Both the position numbers and the translations under genes were made by a program. From Isoetes taiwanensis (taxonomy: Eukaryota > Streptophyta > Lycopodiopsida > Isoetales > Isoetaceae), in assembly GCA_021234155.1 (NCBI GenBank), contig JAJEKV010000037.1, forward strand, positions 1,178,001-1,242,000: a stretch of 64,000 bases of DNA, read 5' to 3'. The notes beneath the pieces were generated by a model that made no database searches, was not told the DNA's origin, and was given only the letters and a program-made list of their open reading frames with translations. Positions 32,378 to 44,093 of this stretch are shown here, piece after piece (position 1 is the stretch's first letter; every line of letters begins with the position of its first letter).

Positions 32378-32530
32378 CATCAGTTCAAACTTGGCTCTGA
32401 TATCAAATGTTATGCACTAGCAGCTCTAGTGATAACCAACACACTAAAAGGGCGAATCCTTCATAAAAAATCGTTATCCAATAGGCCCTAACCTTTCCAG
32501 GCTTTATTCCATACCCCACAGATCATATCA
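32378..32530 (-). mobile_element. SMART-like TRIM, copy 2 (one LTR and PBS remnant)
   Basis: A complete LTR (32408-32530) is preceded by GGCTCTGATATCAAA, a slightly altered primer site, but the rest of the interior and the other LTR are missing. It lies 20 bp from the complete copy. Confidence 0.82.
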
Positions 32531-32550
32531 GCCTGTGATCCATGGATTGC

Positions 32551-32875
32551 TGTTATGCACTAGCACCTCTAGTGATAACCAACACACCAAAAGGCAGATC
32601 CTTTAAGGAAATCGTTATCCAAGCCTTTCCAGGCTTTATCCCATACCCCACAGACCATATCAATTCCTCCCCTTCCTTGAGATGCTTGCCCTCAAGCATG
32701 TGGAACACACCAATGTTTCTACGAGGAATTGAACCTTGGCTCTGATACCAAATGTTATGCACTAGCACCTCTAGTGATAACCAACACACTAAAAAGGACA
32801 GATCCTTCAAGGAAATCGTTATCCAATGGGCCCCAAACTTTCCAGGCTTTATCCCATACCCCGTAGATCATATCA
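32551..32875 (-). mobile_element. SMART-like TRIM, copy 3 (complete, TSD ATTGC)
   Basis: The 325-bp element has LTRs of 112 bp (32551-32662) and 123 bp (32753-32875), both TGTTATGC...ATATCA on the plus strand. The 90-bp interior consists of the reversed polypurine tract, a short palindromic word (TGCTTGCCCTCAAGCA) and the reversed tRNA-iMet primer site GCTCTGATACCA. It is flanked by ATTGC at 32546-32550 and 32876-32880. It encodes nothing and must rely on proteins of another LTR element. Size and layout agree with the smallest known LTR elements (SMART/TRIM class). Confidence 0.93.
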
Positions 32876-33313
32876 ATTGCAGTATGAGTTTGGAAGTAAT
32901 TCAAAGTTTTCCTCCCATTTGGCTGCAAAGACCATCTTCAGACTATTCCACCACCAAAGATATTCATCTTTAAGAATGATGTTGATGGCAGTTTGGATCA
33001 GGATTTTCTACTTCAGTGTTGCCATTTTCTTCTCAATTTTGCTTCTGGTCCACTTCTCCAGGATAGGCTTAGTGTCCTACCTCTGTGGTCATTCATTTGT
33101 GGAGAAGCTTCATTGAGCAAAAGCCACCTGAAAAGATTTATTTTTCTGGCGGTAAGCTTTCCAACCTTCAACAATGAACTTTGTGGCTACTCCATTATAA
33201 CATCTCCAAACTGCTGCAGTTTCTGAATATGGAGGATCCAGAATCATTTGGTAGATTCTGGAGGCATTATAATGCTTTTTTCCTTCACAACTCAAGAGAT
33301 TGGATTTGGTGAA

Positions 33314-33570
33314 GGGTAAAAGCATGTTAGCGTGTGCCCTAAAAGGTATCACTTAGGAACCACAAAAGTACCAAAAAGGTAGCCAGCGCTGGATATTGTG
33401 TACTTGTGTAATATCTCAATAAAAGGCATGTCTTAGAATTGTATAGATTTACATTGACCTTAGATAACGTTATCTTTACCTTTAACTTTAAATATTAACA
33501 CTTCGTTGACTTTTATTTTAAATTTTTGAATTAGTTCTAATGAAAAGAAAAATGAGAAAGTACACAGTTC
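33314..33570. mobile_element. MITE, family M1 copy 2 (right end lost)
   Basis: It begins GGGTAAAAGCATGTTAGCGT and follows the family body to GAGAAAGTACACAGTTC. The last ~60 bp with the right inverted repeat are missing. Orientation is as copy 1. Confidence 0.85.
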
Positions 33571-33599
33571 ATAGGAGAGGTCTTTTTCCTAGGAGTTAT

Positions 33600-34310
33600 C
33601 CATGGATTAGATTGCTCCTAAATTGCCTATTTAGATTCTACGTGACCATCACCATGCAACCGGATCCTACAGACCCCGAAGGAATTCCTCTCCATTGCAA
33701 GGGCAAACTTTTTTGAAGCCCAAACTGATTACAATAATCTATTCTAGACGGAATTGGCTTCAAGAGATCTAACTCTTGGGGTTGATCTAGTATCACTTCC
33801 ATTTCTATAAAGTCCCCCAATTTTTGGAAAAGATTCTGAAGAATTTTCTTGCTCCAGTAGATTGGGTTGAGCCCCTGTACCGAAGCCCAAGCCAGGTGAA
33901 AGAGTTATTAATATCCTGGGGGTCGAAGGCAGGGTACCATTTTTGGAAGAAGATTTGGATCCTTGCTTAAGAAGCATTTTTACAGAAACATCATTTTCAC
34001 ATTCAACAATGAAAAATGGAAAATCAAGTCAATAAATTTTAGAAATAGATACATTGTCTATCATCTTTTCGAGCTCGACTTTTATCATTGGAAGCTTTAC
34101 TCCCTCATGTCTAACACAACCAATCACTGCTCGAGCTGCCATTTGTTTCAAATGAGCTTCCACAAATGTGTTTTTCAGGATTTTACCATACAATGCATGC
34201 TTGTTTTTCTTCTTGGCTTGCCCATCAATTTTTTCTTGCAGTTTGTTCAAATGAGCCAGAATTGGCTTCATGATATTTTGGTGACACTGCACAATCTCCA
34301 ACTATTCTCT
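33600..34310 (-). pseudogene. DUF4283-type nucleic-acid-binding relic (LINE ORF1-like)
   Basis: Minus-strand frames give DFPFFIVECENDVSVKMLLK, then a WYPAFDP region, LGDFIEMEVILDQP and ELDLLKPIPSRI. This is the familiar order of DUF4283 proteins that form ORF1 of plant LINEs and bind RNA. A coiled upstream part (34029-34301) reads LAHLNKLQEKIDGQ. At least three frame changes are present, and the zinc knuckle expected after PSRI is not clear. Confidence 0.65.
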
Positions 34311-34763
34311 GGTAGCTACCATCTCTATAGGACCCATATTTCTCATTTGCTTCTCCGGTTCCGACTCCAACATATATGTAAGGAATTCCCCGACAGCCAC
34401 CATATTCCCTTCACATCCTCTTCCCTTTTTTCCCATCGTTACTTGTGACTTGCAATTCGTTATAATCTCTCTCGATTAGCTTGAAGAGATATTAATACTT
34501 CCATTATTATGCACCTTATACTCCATCATCAGTATAAGCATGGTAGAAATTCCATTATCTAGCCAATCCCTAGGCGTTAGGACAAAGAGACTAAGGAACA
34601 AATAAAGACTGAAGTAAATAAGGCAACCAACAAGCTTGAACCCAATATGCAAATCTTGAAGGAGATTTAGTTCAAAAAGCACCATATTCATTCAACACTA
34701 TGTGTATACCATTGTAGCAGTGCATTGGCGTGATTTAAGCTTCGAGATTCCAATCAATTGTCA

Positions 34764-36330
34764 CACTATAAGTGAATAGGCGTTTATTTTCAGTTTTTTT
34801 TGTCACTTTATAGACTACTGCATTTTTCAGAGAACTGACAAAAATGTGACCATAAAAATGTCAAAAATTAGTGACGATAGATCGTCAGTTTTTTATAATT
34901 TTTTTGGCAATTTTTTGACACCTCATTTGTCATCTTTATAGCATTTTTTGTCACTTTTTTGGGCCATTCTTTGACATCTAAATTGTCATATCTTAGGCAA
35001 ATTTTTGACACCCTATTTGTCATCTTTATAGCATTTTTTGTCACTTTTTTGGGCAATTCTTTGACATCTATACTGTCATATCTTAGGTTGTTTTTTGACA
35101 ATTTAGTGTCATCTAGAGTGTCATATTTTATATCTATTTTTGTCACTCTTTTGACAATTCTTTGGCACCTACTGTGTCAATTTTAGATGAGTTTTTGTCA
35201 CTTTTCTGGCAAGTCTTTGGCACTTATTTTATCACATTTTAAGTTGTCTTGGCACATTTTTGACACCTATTTTAACATATTTTAGGCCATGTTTGTCACT
35301 TTTTTGGCAATGTTTTGACATATATTTGGTCATATTCTAAATTATTTTTGGCATATTTTTGTCTTGGGTAATTTTTTGTCACTTTTTCTAGCAATTCTTA
35401 GTCACACCTTTGACATATTTTAAATCATTTTTTTGACACTGTCGTCTGTTTGGCACATGTGTTGTTTTCTTTTTTGACATTTTTTTTAGCAATTTTAGTT
35501 CATAATGATTAGTTCACAATGTCTGAAAAGAATACTGGACATGAATTTTGTATGAAACCTCGAAGCAATACACATAGAAACATAGTTCATAATGTCTCAA
35601 AACAACAATACACATAGAAGCATAGTTCATAATGTCTCATAGAAACATAGAAGCAATAGTTCATAATGTCTGAAAAGAACAATGCGCATGAATTATTTAC
35701 GAAGAAGTTTATGACAAATGAAATAATAAAGATGTTTGATTAAAAACTATTAATTTCAACCTCCTCACTGTCAGTACTAGATGTAGTATCTTCAGTTCTA
35801 GTGTCAGTGCTAGATCCATTACTTGAATTTCCACTGCTTGATGATTCAGACATATCCAACTACATAGGAAAAAAATAAGTTATATGGCTACAATATTAAA
35901 AGTTATAAACATGTACAACAACTTAGATAAAAACCTACATGCACATCGTCTTCATTCTCCTCACATGGTACTTGATCTGCAACAGCTTTCCCCTTGATAT
36001 CTACTGCTGGGACCATGCTCTTACCAACATAATCATGTACCATGTGCTACAAAATAATTAAATAGAGTTAATGCTAACTAATATCCATATATGTATATTT
36101 AAATTGTGATTCTTAAAATTGCAATTGTACCTTTGTTTCTGGAAATACACGTCCTTCATCACTCTCACGTTGGATCCATTTCTTCCATCCTCCAATTTCC
36201 TTAATCTTGGAAATGACTTTCTCAGTAGAATAACCTCTGAAGTACGCATACTAAATATTGCAAATACGAGGAAGTTATAATTTGTATTTATAGTACTTGA
36301 TTCTAAACAAATAAGATATGATACTTACAT
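34764..36330 (-). mobile_element. half of a CACTA (En/Spm) element with subterminal repeats
   Basis: The left terminus reads CACTATAAGTGAATAGG, preceded by TCA. From 34800 to 35480 a degenerate repeat array with words TTTTTGACACC, TTTTGTCACTTTT and TGTCATATTTTAGGC fills the subterminal zone, as in CACTA elements. Beyond it, the minus strand holds three coding-like exons with plausible splice sites. They are 36256-36130 (YAYFRGYSTEKVISKIKEIG, GGWKKW), 36047-35940 (HMVHDYVGKSMVPAVDIKGK) and about 35868-35735, a Ser/Asp-rich tail ending with a stop. The rest of the element is cut off at about 36335 by retroelement sequence. Confidence 0.6.
34880..35480. repeat. degenerate TTTTTGACA/TTTTGTCA repeat array
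   Basis: The first two units (from 34912 and 35002) are about 90 bp long and very similar. Later units are shorter and more diverged. Each unit mixes TTTTTGACA with TGTCAT/TGTCAC, so short inverted words recur throughout. This is interpreted as CACTA subterminal repeats. Confidence 0.75.
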
Positions 36331-36339
36331 AATTGGAGA

Positions 36340-38640
36340 TGATTGATCTATCCCCATCCGACCGATCATCCTCGATCAAGGATTTATATGGCAAATTTAC
36401 CACAACCAAGTTCATGGTTGCAACCCTACTTGAATCCTCAACTAGAAATATATACCACAACCAAATCCATGGTTGCAACCCTAGTTGATTTCTTAACTAG
36501 AAATATATACCACAACCAAATCCATGGTTGCAACCCTGATTGAGTCCACAATCAGAAATATTCAAGTCCAGCCCTTTAGGCTAAAAATTGCCTCAGTTCA
36601 TTTAGAGGTCTTTAATCTGTTGACCGATAAGGACTTTCATTTCAGTTCTATTAGAAATGGCCTCAATTCATTTAGAGGACTTAACACCTGTGTATATTTT
36701 CATACATAAAGAATTGCAGATAACTTGCAAAATTCACTCATACTCCTCCACAGGATGTTCAGTTACATCGTATTGTCCATGTTCTGCGATAACTCAACTA
36801 ACATTGTTAGGCTTAGCAAACCCATCCTAATTAATGTGGTTGCCTTGTTTGCTAACTTGTCAATGTATGGCTCTGACGGCATCAAATTAGTTAGTCCATT
36901 ATGACTGCAAAAAGAAAACTAGAGTCTTATGCTTCATAGCGGTTTAGTTCAATAATTCCTTCATGTTTAACGACTTTAAATAAAATTGAATAACCAACCT
37001 TACTCCACAAACACAAAGGCATCGAATAGTTCTTAAAAAACCTTCGGCGGCATTTAGGGTTCTGCGTGTGAGCGGCATTAGGGCTTCGACCTCTGTTCTC
37101 AGTTGTGCAGGACAGATTCGGCATGACTTCTTCCACGCCATAACCGTTCAAGCAAAGAAGTACTTTTGGTTGTAGCCAGAGTAGCAGTGCGGTTTAGACA
37201 ATGCAATTGTACTGACTGCATCATCAGATTCGGCAGGAAGCAAGGAATCGTGACTGGGTTTCAACCTATTCTTCCAAGACCAGTTTGTCTTTAGGATGAG
37301 ATTGTACTTTGTTTTCTTTTTCTTTTTTTTTTTTCTACAGTGACCAGGCCACATTTGCAAAGATATTCCATCTATTTCTGATCTTGATAATTTGCATCTA
37401 CAGTTTTAGTTATACTACTCTTAGGAACGAAGAGCCAGTACTAGAGTTCTGATTTCAAGGCTTATTTTGTCACCCAGGAATATCCAGATTCAATACAGTA
37501 TTTGCTGCAGAGACAATCCCATAGCAGAACTCTAAACCTTGGCTTCTTCTTATCATAATTATGAGCTGGGCTTAAGTGAGAAATTTCAAGATTTCTATTC
37601 TTACAAAAATCTACCCACAAGCTCCAGTGAAAGAAACTTAGCTCTGATACCACTTGATACAAATCATGAGTTAGCCAGAAAGCAGAAATTAAACATGAGA
37701 TCGTTAACCATTCTAAAACCAGGCCTTTAGCCCAAAGCTCACCACCCAACCGGATCCAGGCTCATCAAGAAATCGTTATCTTGCCTTCCCAATTGCATCC
37801 AAGTGTTCAACTTCAAAGAACAGATCAAAACCACAAGCAATACAGAAGGACTCAGCTCCATATTTCATTCCAAGACTCCGTTCTGGTTTCAACCGGTGAC
37901 TCTATGCCCAAACAAGAGAAGCGTTTGCATTTATAAGAGCAAATTACCTTTTTCTGGAAGAACCTTTTCCAATCACAAATAATCATCCAAAAAGGCTAAC
38001 AAAACAAACGCTAAAATCAAAGATTCGACCACTAATATCTGTGGTCCGGCCTTAAACAAGGCCAGATCGGCCCTTTTTGCTGGATTCCTGGAGCTCTTGT
38101 TAAGCTCTGATACAGATTCAGCTGTAACGGATTCGCGACCCGTTATCAGCCAGGCCAATCATTAACTTTTTAATCTAAACCATTGACCCATAACTTTAAA
38201 ATGTTATTCTACCCATCTAATCCCAAATCATAACTTTTGACCATAATTTAGGAGCTAAGCTATCATGGACAAATTAATCCCTAATATTAATTCTGGATGC
38301 GTTGGCCTGAACCGCTCCCCCAAGCACCACCATATCAATTCCTCCCCTTATAAGAGGTCTAAACTGATCCAAAAAATTTGCTAACATTTTGCAACTACAT
38401 AATTATGAGAGAAAGTCCTTAAAACACAAACACATATAAAGAATGAGTTAAATGTTCATGTCAAGGGAGGCAAAATCAACATATAGGAAAAAGCAAGTCG
38501 TCAATTTATATCAAGAGCATATTTTATGGAGTTTATCTAGAGGTCATACAAATCAAAAGATCTTGTAAAGCCTTCTTACACGATTTATTGTAGAAGACAG
38601 AACCACCTGAAAGAACATATTTATGAATTTAAAAAGTATG
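36340..38640 (-). mobile_element. remains of LTR elements related to the nested element
   Basis: The interior 36355-37631 opens with the words GATCNTCCTCGATCAAG and TATATGGCAAATT, also found at 26070 in the nested element. It has a 54-55-bp repeat (three copies, 36398-36560) and one 29-bp unit shared with it (36564). A reversed tRNA-iMet site (GCTCTGATACCA) at about 37634 is followed by an LTR, 37647-38336, running TGATACAAATC to ACCATATCA. Then comes ATTCCTCCCCTTATAAG, a reversed polypurine tract, and about 300 bp of another interior. One LTR with a primer site on one side and a tract on the other implies that two tandem elements share it. No coding domain was seen. Confidence 0.65.
36398..36560. 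repeat. 54-55-bp tandem repeat, three copies
   Basis: Units begin TACCACAACCAARTYCATGG at 36398, 36452 and 36507 and continue with TTGCAACCCT and AACTAGAAATATA. Confidence 0.85.
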
Positions 38641-38646
38641 CACATA

Positions 38647-38967
38647 GGGTAAAAGCATGTTAGGGTGTACCACTTTTGGAACCTGCAAAAGTACATACAC
38701 TAGGTACTTCAGAACTGGGTACTTTCTCATTTTTCTTTTCATTAAAACTAGTACAAAAGTCCAAAATAAAAGTCAAGGACGTGTTAATATTTAAAGGTAA
38801 GATAAATATAATGCTATCTAAGCCCAAAATATATATAAAAGTTCTAAAATGTACCTTTTATTGACATATTACACAGGTACCCAGTACCCAGTCCTGGGTA
38901 CCTTTTTAGGTACTTTTTTAGTCACTAAATAATACTTTTTAAGGGACACCCTAACATGCTTTCACCC
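38647..38967. mobile_element. MITE, family M1 copy 3 (4-bp TSD CATA)
   Basis: Terminal inverted repeats are GGGTAAAAGCATGTTAGGGT and the complement with one change. CATA flanks both sides (38643-38646 and 38968-38971). The body is inverted relative to copies 1 and 2. Confidence 0.87.
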
Positions 38968-39839
38968 CATAGAAGTACCTCGCCTCTCCAAAGCTCTTGC
39001 ATTGATGCTTGAGTTGCACTCACCCAATTTCTGCACCAAACAAGTGGCCACATATAAGCACCATAAAGCCCTTCCGATGCATAAATCTAAAGGATGTAGA
39101 GTCATTAGGACCTTCAAAAAGAAAGAAGTTGCTACAAAGCTCACAATGCAAAGGCCATCTATCTTCCATGCCACAATCAAAAGTTGACATATACATGCTC
39201 AATTTACCACTTCGCAAGAATTCTGGTAAGAAACAACAAGCACATTCCTAATTTCGATGTCACCAAACTTTTTATATTTGGGAAAATAGGGCTTTTTGGA
39301 ATCTAAAAACTCCTAAAGAAAAAACTTTCCCACTAGATCTAAAAACCCAAATTAAATAAGTAGACATTATATGTTTATATGTGGAATAAAAAAATTGTAT
39401 CACATCACCTTCCACAATTCCAATCTATGGTATTGGGGCAAATCATAGTGGTGTGATAGTGGTGTGACTCCCATGCTTTTCACCGGTTTGTTTACCTCAA
39501 ATGCTCTAAGGATAGAATCAATTAATGTTGGACAAGTATCTGTGCAACTTTCTATCTTATCTCATACCCTTCCTGTGATGTGAGCATAACCATGCAATTA
39601 TCCCAGGAAACAATTTCCAACAACGCTGTAAATCCTTGATAACTACTAGGTTATATATTTCCTTTAAAATATTTTTTATGCTTCTGATCATGTAGAATCT
39701 TATATTTCTGAAATAAGATGGACTTACATCAAAGATTTTGTAGTCCACCGTGCATAAACGATTTGATATGTGGGATAATTTGGTATTGATTTCAGCTATT
39801 CATCTCAGTGGAAGTCCTATTATAGACCAACCAGGAAAT

Positions 39840-39911
39840 CTTTGCTGCGATCTGGAGCTGCCTTGAGATTTAGAGCTCCAAATTGCAAGGCAAGTCCAGA
39901 TCGCAGCAAAG
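39840..39911. repeat. near-perfect hairpin, 26-bp stem
   Basis: Left arm 39840-39865 (CTTTGCTGCGATCTGGA, GC, TGCCTTG) pairs with right arm 39886-39911 except at two positions. The 20-nt loop could extend pairing through ATTT/AAAT. It is followed by GAAGGTGAGT, which resembles a splice donor. Function is unknown: a microRNA-like precursor or a transposon remnant are both possible. Confidence 0.75.
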
Positions 39912-40070
39912 AAGGTGAGTTTTATCATTTCATCTTCATATTCTTACGAATCTGTTCCATCCAAAATTACTAAAAATGCATTTATTTGATGCATAGTAAG
40001 ACAAGTTTCATCCTTCCATCTTGGTTTTCTTCCAATTTCTATATCTTTAATCTAGCTCCTTCCCGCTATA

Positions 40071-40457
40071 GTGCCTTTCCCTAGGGTTTTGAAAGCACAC
40101 AATATTTGGAAGGAGGAGGCGATGTTTGCGTGCTTGAATCGTGCACCATGTCCTAGCAAGGCCAACCATGTCCTAGCTCAAATGGATAGCAACCCCCTCC
40201 CCCCCACCCCGCGAGCAGCCGACCCACCCACCCAGACCCCTAATGCATCAACCCATCAAACAGAGAATTTTGGGCGAGCACTCAAGAAGCAACAGAAGCA
40301 GAGATGTAGGTGCTATAATGTGGTGGCCCAAGACCTCCTTGAGGAGGCACATGAAGATCTTAGGAAGAAGATCTCCAAGGTGAGCTTTCATGTTCCTGTG
40401 CACATTGTCAGGGAATTTTGTTTTGGATTCATCGCCATAGTTAGCCACGTATTGTGA
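40071..40457 (+). other. 128-codon ORF, family unknown
   Basis: The ORF is Pro-rich in the middle (SNPLPPTPRAADPPTQTPN) with a basic stretch (RALKKQQKQRCRC). It lies upstream of the LINE relic on the same strand and could be decayed element sequence. No domain is recognised. From 40680 to 40930 a degenerate tandem repeat follows (words GTTGCTACTACT, CTACAACCCCTCG), about 57 bp per unit. Confidence 0.3.
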
Positions 40458-40959
40458 AAGTGAAGTTAAGAGGCACCTTTATGTAGGTGGGATGACCTCA
40501 TACTGCTGCAACAAGAGTCAAACCACTGAGAGCTTGCTAAGATGAAAGACATAAGAAACACTGTAGGCATTGCCGTGTTGGTACAACATAAAGTAAGGAT
40601 TTTTCGTCCACCTACCTATACTACGCCAGACACTGTGCACAACAGAACAGCTGGATCATCTACTGATGTAACAATTGCTCGCAACACTTGATGCAATTGT
40701 TGCTGCTACTACTAGTGCAACACCCCAGCAACCTCTCGGAATGCTGTTACTAGTGTTGCTACTTCTGCACCCCTCGTGGCACTAGTGAAATGTTACTATT
40801 GCTACTACTTTTGGCAACTCCTCATGTTGCCACTAGTGCTCTACAACCCTCTAGATGTTGCTACTACTGCTGCTACTTCTACAACCCCTCGGGGTGCTAC
40901 TACCACACTTGCTATTGTTGTAACTCATTGGAATGTCGCATTGCAACTGTGCTTGTTAC

Positions 40960-42835
40960 GACTTGAAAATAGGAATCAAGAGTTTGCATATGGTCTCCAG
41001 GAGTTATTAGCAACGGCATTGGAGTTTGCCAAGGGTGCCCACTCTCTCCTATGTTGTTTGGACTATACATAATTAGCTTGAGGATTGGCTTGCATGGCAT
41101 GGAGGCGGAGGAGCCAGACTTGCTCATCATATCATCTAGCAGCTGATATATGTGGATGAAGTGGATCTCTTAGCCTACATTCCAGTACATATGTAATAGC
41201 ATCTGAGTATACTAAGTACTTTCGACCATACCACTGGAATGTGCGTCAATTTGGCCAAAATCAAGGTGCTCCTGATGTCATCTTCAAGATAACAGAGGCA
41301 ATCTTACTTGCCAATTAAGATGTGGAAGTAGTGCAAATGTATAATTACCTAGGAGTGTAGTTCACTACAACCACATATTGGGATACTTGTATTAGGCAAC
41401 GTATGATGACAAGATGGACAACTTACTATGCAAATGTAGAACAATTGCCACAAGGCGAATTTTATGATCGGTCACATCAGTCACATTTGTTCAGGGTGTT
41501 GGTGGAGTCGATGCTTCTATATGGATTGTAAGTATAGATGCCAATGGTATTACTCGCCACTTAGGACTTTGAAAGGGTATAGAAAATGTAAGGGACCCAT
41601 GGAGGCCGCTCAAGTGGATCTTGATGTCACGTTCCCGAGACACCGGCATAAATGGATAGAATCGACTACTCATAAAATGTCTAGACAGTTTTTCCTAGTT
41701 GGCTAAGGGGAACGTTACATTTGATATCAGAGCAGGGCTTGAGAAGTCTCCATGGGGGCAAGTATGACCTAAAAAATCGTTTTGGACGGTAGATTCGAGT
41801 GGATCTTGGTGTCGCATTCCCAAGACAGTGGCATAATTCGGTAGAAGCGACTACTTATAAATGTCTAAGTTTTGCTCAGTTGGCTAAGGGCATGTAGGTT
41901 AGGAACGTTACAGAAAACCTTTGTAACTCGAGTACTTGGAGTCAAGTCCATAGTCTCATATCAAATTCTTTTGCAAAAGATCAGGCTTCTACTTTTTCAA
42001 AGAGCTGCTCTGAGACGTCACTTAATATACTATTAGAAAATGGTAAGCATGGGAGACTCACGCTTTTCAAAGCTCGCCTACACAATGGCCATATGTCCAC
42101 GATGCCTTAAAGCCTACTGGAATGAGAAACAAGCTATCTAGTTCTCCAATTAGAATGTGCAAGAACAGTGGAGTATAGAGGTGCATAACAATGAGAATCA
42201 CAATCGCTTGAAACAATATTGACACATGTTTCATGAGTGAGCTTTGGATAACAATGCTTTAGAGTTGGTAAAGATATCATACTACAAAAACCATATTAAT
42301 TCTACGGTTTTTAGAGCTCTACAACAATACATGTTGACACATTTACCCATGATAAGCATAAAGCGATTGTATCCATTCGCACATGAGCACACCACCTCAG
42401 AAGTTGAAAACGACAGATGGGCCTAAGAAGAGCGAGAAAATAGGGTCTGTCAATGCTGCCAGCTGGGAGTTATTGAAGCTGAGTGCTACACTCTTCAAAA
42501 TTGCCTTGCGTTTTCATCTATCTGGGCACTATATGACGGGTTGGTTACACCTAACCGACTGCTACATGTGATAATAATCACAATTTCAGCAGGGAGACTA
42601 GCATCGCACATTTAGGAGTAATAGATATACATGCTCAATTGTGCCGCCGATCATTATATTGTCATGTATAAATGCCCATTTTATCAGCTAGCTTATACTG
42701 CTAAGATATTTCCCTCGAAAACCATTCGGGGTGGAGTTTGTCTAATCCTAGACAATGATAGGCCGGATGTTCTTTATTTGGTTATCAATTTGTTTGGGTC
42801 CCATAGGCCATCTGGTCTCCGTGGACGATAAAAGC
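40960..42835 (+). pseudogene. LINE ORF2 relic, second copy
   Basis: Plus-strand frames give GIGVCQGCPLSPMLFGLYI, then YVDEVDLLAY (the YADD site now decayed to YVDE), CVNLAKIKVLLMSSS, and near 42440-42540 the zinc-binding region CQCCQLGVIEA then LQNCLAFSSIWALYD. These match the 15345-17209 LINE. The 3' end reads TTGGGTCCCATAGGCC ... GTGGACGATAAAAG (about 42792-42834). Many stops and indels occur, and a TRIM-like element is inserted at about 41540-41912. Sequence from 41413 onward is part of the tandem duplication. Confidence 0.8.
41625..41912 (+). mobile_element. TRIM-like element in the LINE (95- and 103-bp LTRs)
   Basis: Two similar blocks, 41625-41719 and 41810-41912, each run TGTCRCRTTCCC to GAACGTTACA. 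The first is followed by TTTGATATCAGAGC, a tRNA-iMet primer site with one change. The interior is only 90 bp. Sequence before the first LTR (AAGTGGATCTTGA) resembles that before the second, so a longer tandem array may have existed. A copy is present in unit B at about 46475-46755. Confidence 0.72.
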
Positions 42836-42889
42836 TAATCCAATTCGATTTAATTCTAAATCTTATTGGCCATGAGCCAACCTCTAGGG

Positions 42890-43322
42890 GAAATATGGTG
42901 AGGTACCACTGCTTGTCTCACACTTTACATGATGTATTATGTAATGATGATGCCCAGATGTGGTTTTCAATGCCTCTTCGAACAAAGAGTCTTAGTAGGA
43001 TGGTTATATTGACGAAGAGGCCAATTTTCTATGAAATTCTATTCCTAACTTTTCATGGAATTGAGAATTTTTGGTGGATAAAACCAGGAAGTAAAGTTTG
43101 TTGGAATAATGTTTTCATGGTGATGATAGATGGAAAGAAAATGACAAAGGCATTATCTATTTGGATATGTCGATTGTTGGCTCCAACTATTTGAAGAAAG
43201 GTATACATTATAGGAGGCCAATTCCAGTTTTTGTATGTTGAGACAATACTTTGTAATCTGTTTAAGGATTGATATTACGTGGAAGTGTTTGAGAAGTTTC
43301 GGATTGATGTGAGCACAACAGC
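42890..43322 (+). pseudogene. PIF/Harbinger transposase relic, N-terminal part (unit A)
   Basis: Frames give FWWIKPGSKVCWNNVFMVMI then DGKKMTKALSIWICR, and a HYRRPIPVF-like stretch near 43220. This resembles the N-terminal region of plant Harbinger transposases before the DDE_4 nuclease. The gene continues at 45255 after the CACTA insertion. Confidence 0.6.
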
Positions 43323-43767
43323 CACTACAAGAGAATGCCTGTTCTGCGTCAGAAAAATCGTCAGATAGTCTTCACAAAACAGACAACTGCCTGGACCCTA
43401 CTGGCTGACGATTTATCTGACGATTTTTACGATGATGAGGGCAATGTCATAAGGGCAAATCTAGCCCAATATTTAGTCTTCAATACATGATACTTGATGC
43501 ATTATGATATTTGATATATCAGGTTCTTGAGTATGACATTGGATATGCTTTCAGATAAAGGCAAAGTTGGTTTATGAAGTTGTGGATGTGAAATCATCGT
43601 CTCTTAGGTTTTGAATGATAAAGAAAAGACACATATGGAATGAGGTTGGATTAAACTATGACTTTAGAGGATACAAATGAGAGTGGATAGAATAGCCAAT
43701 AACTTCACTAACAATTTTGTTAAGTTAGGAGTTAGGATAACAATTTCATGTGCGAAAGAGCTTTCAA

Positions 43768-44093
43768 CAAGTAAGATAAGATAAGATAAGATGAATTTTT
43801 ACGTCGACGGGAACCCAACAGGTTATGGGACGACACATGCAAGGGCAACAGCCCATCTAAAACCTGGGGACTAGGCCCCATCACCAAACACAATAACCAA
43901 ATATTAAAAGGCTACCAAGAATAAGATAAGATAATGCTAATGCTAGTGGTAAAGTTATGCTTCTAAAATTATCTAGACATAACCAGTCCAAGGATTGGAA
44001 GGCCATTGATCTAGAATAATTGCTGCGCCTCCCCTGTACACTGCCCATTTCTTTTGCAGGCAGGCTGCCCTCACCTTGCAGAGCTCCTCCTTA
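43768..44093 (-). mobile_element. LINE 3' fragment with (TTATC)n tail
   Basis: The minus strand ends GTCCCATAACCTGTTGGGTT and GTCGACGTAAAAATTC followed by TTATC repeats, similar in layout to the LINE ends at 15345 and 42834. It interrupts the captured DNA in the CACTA element between CAACAAGTAAG and ACAATTCACATAG and replaces about 60 bp of it. Confidence 0.75.
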
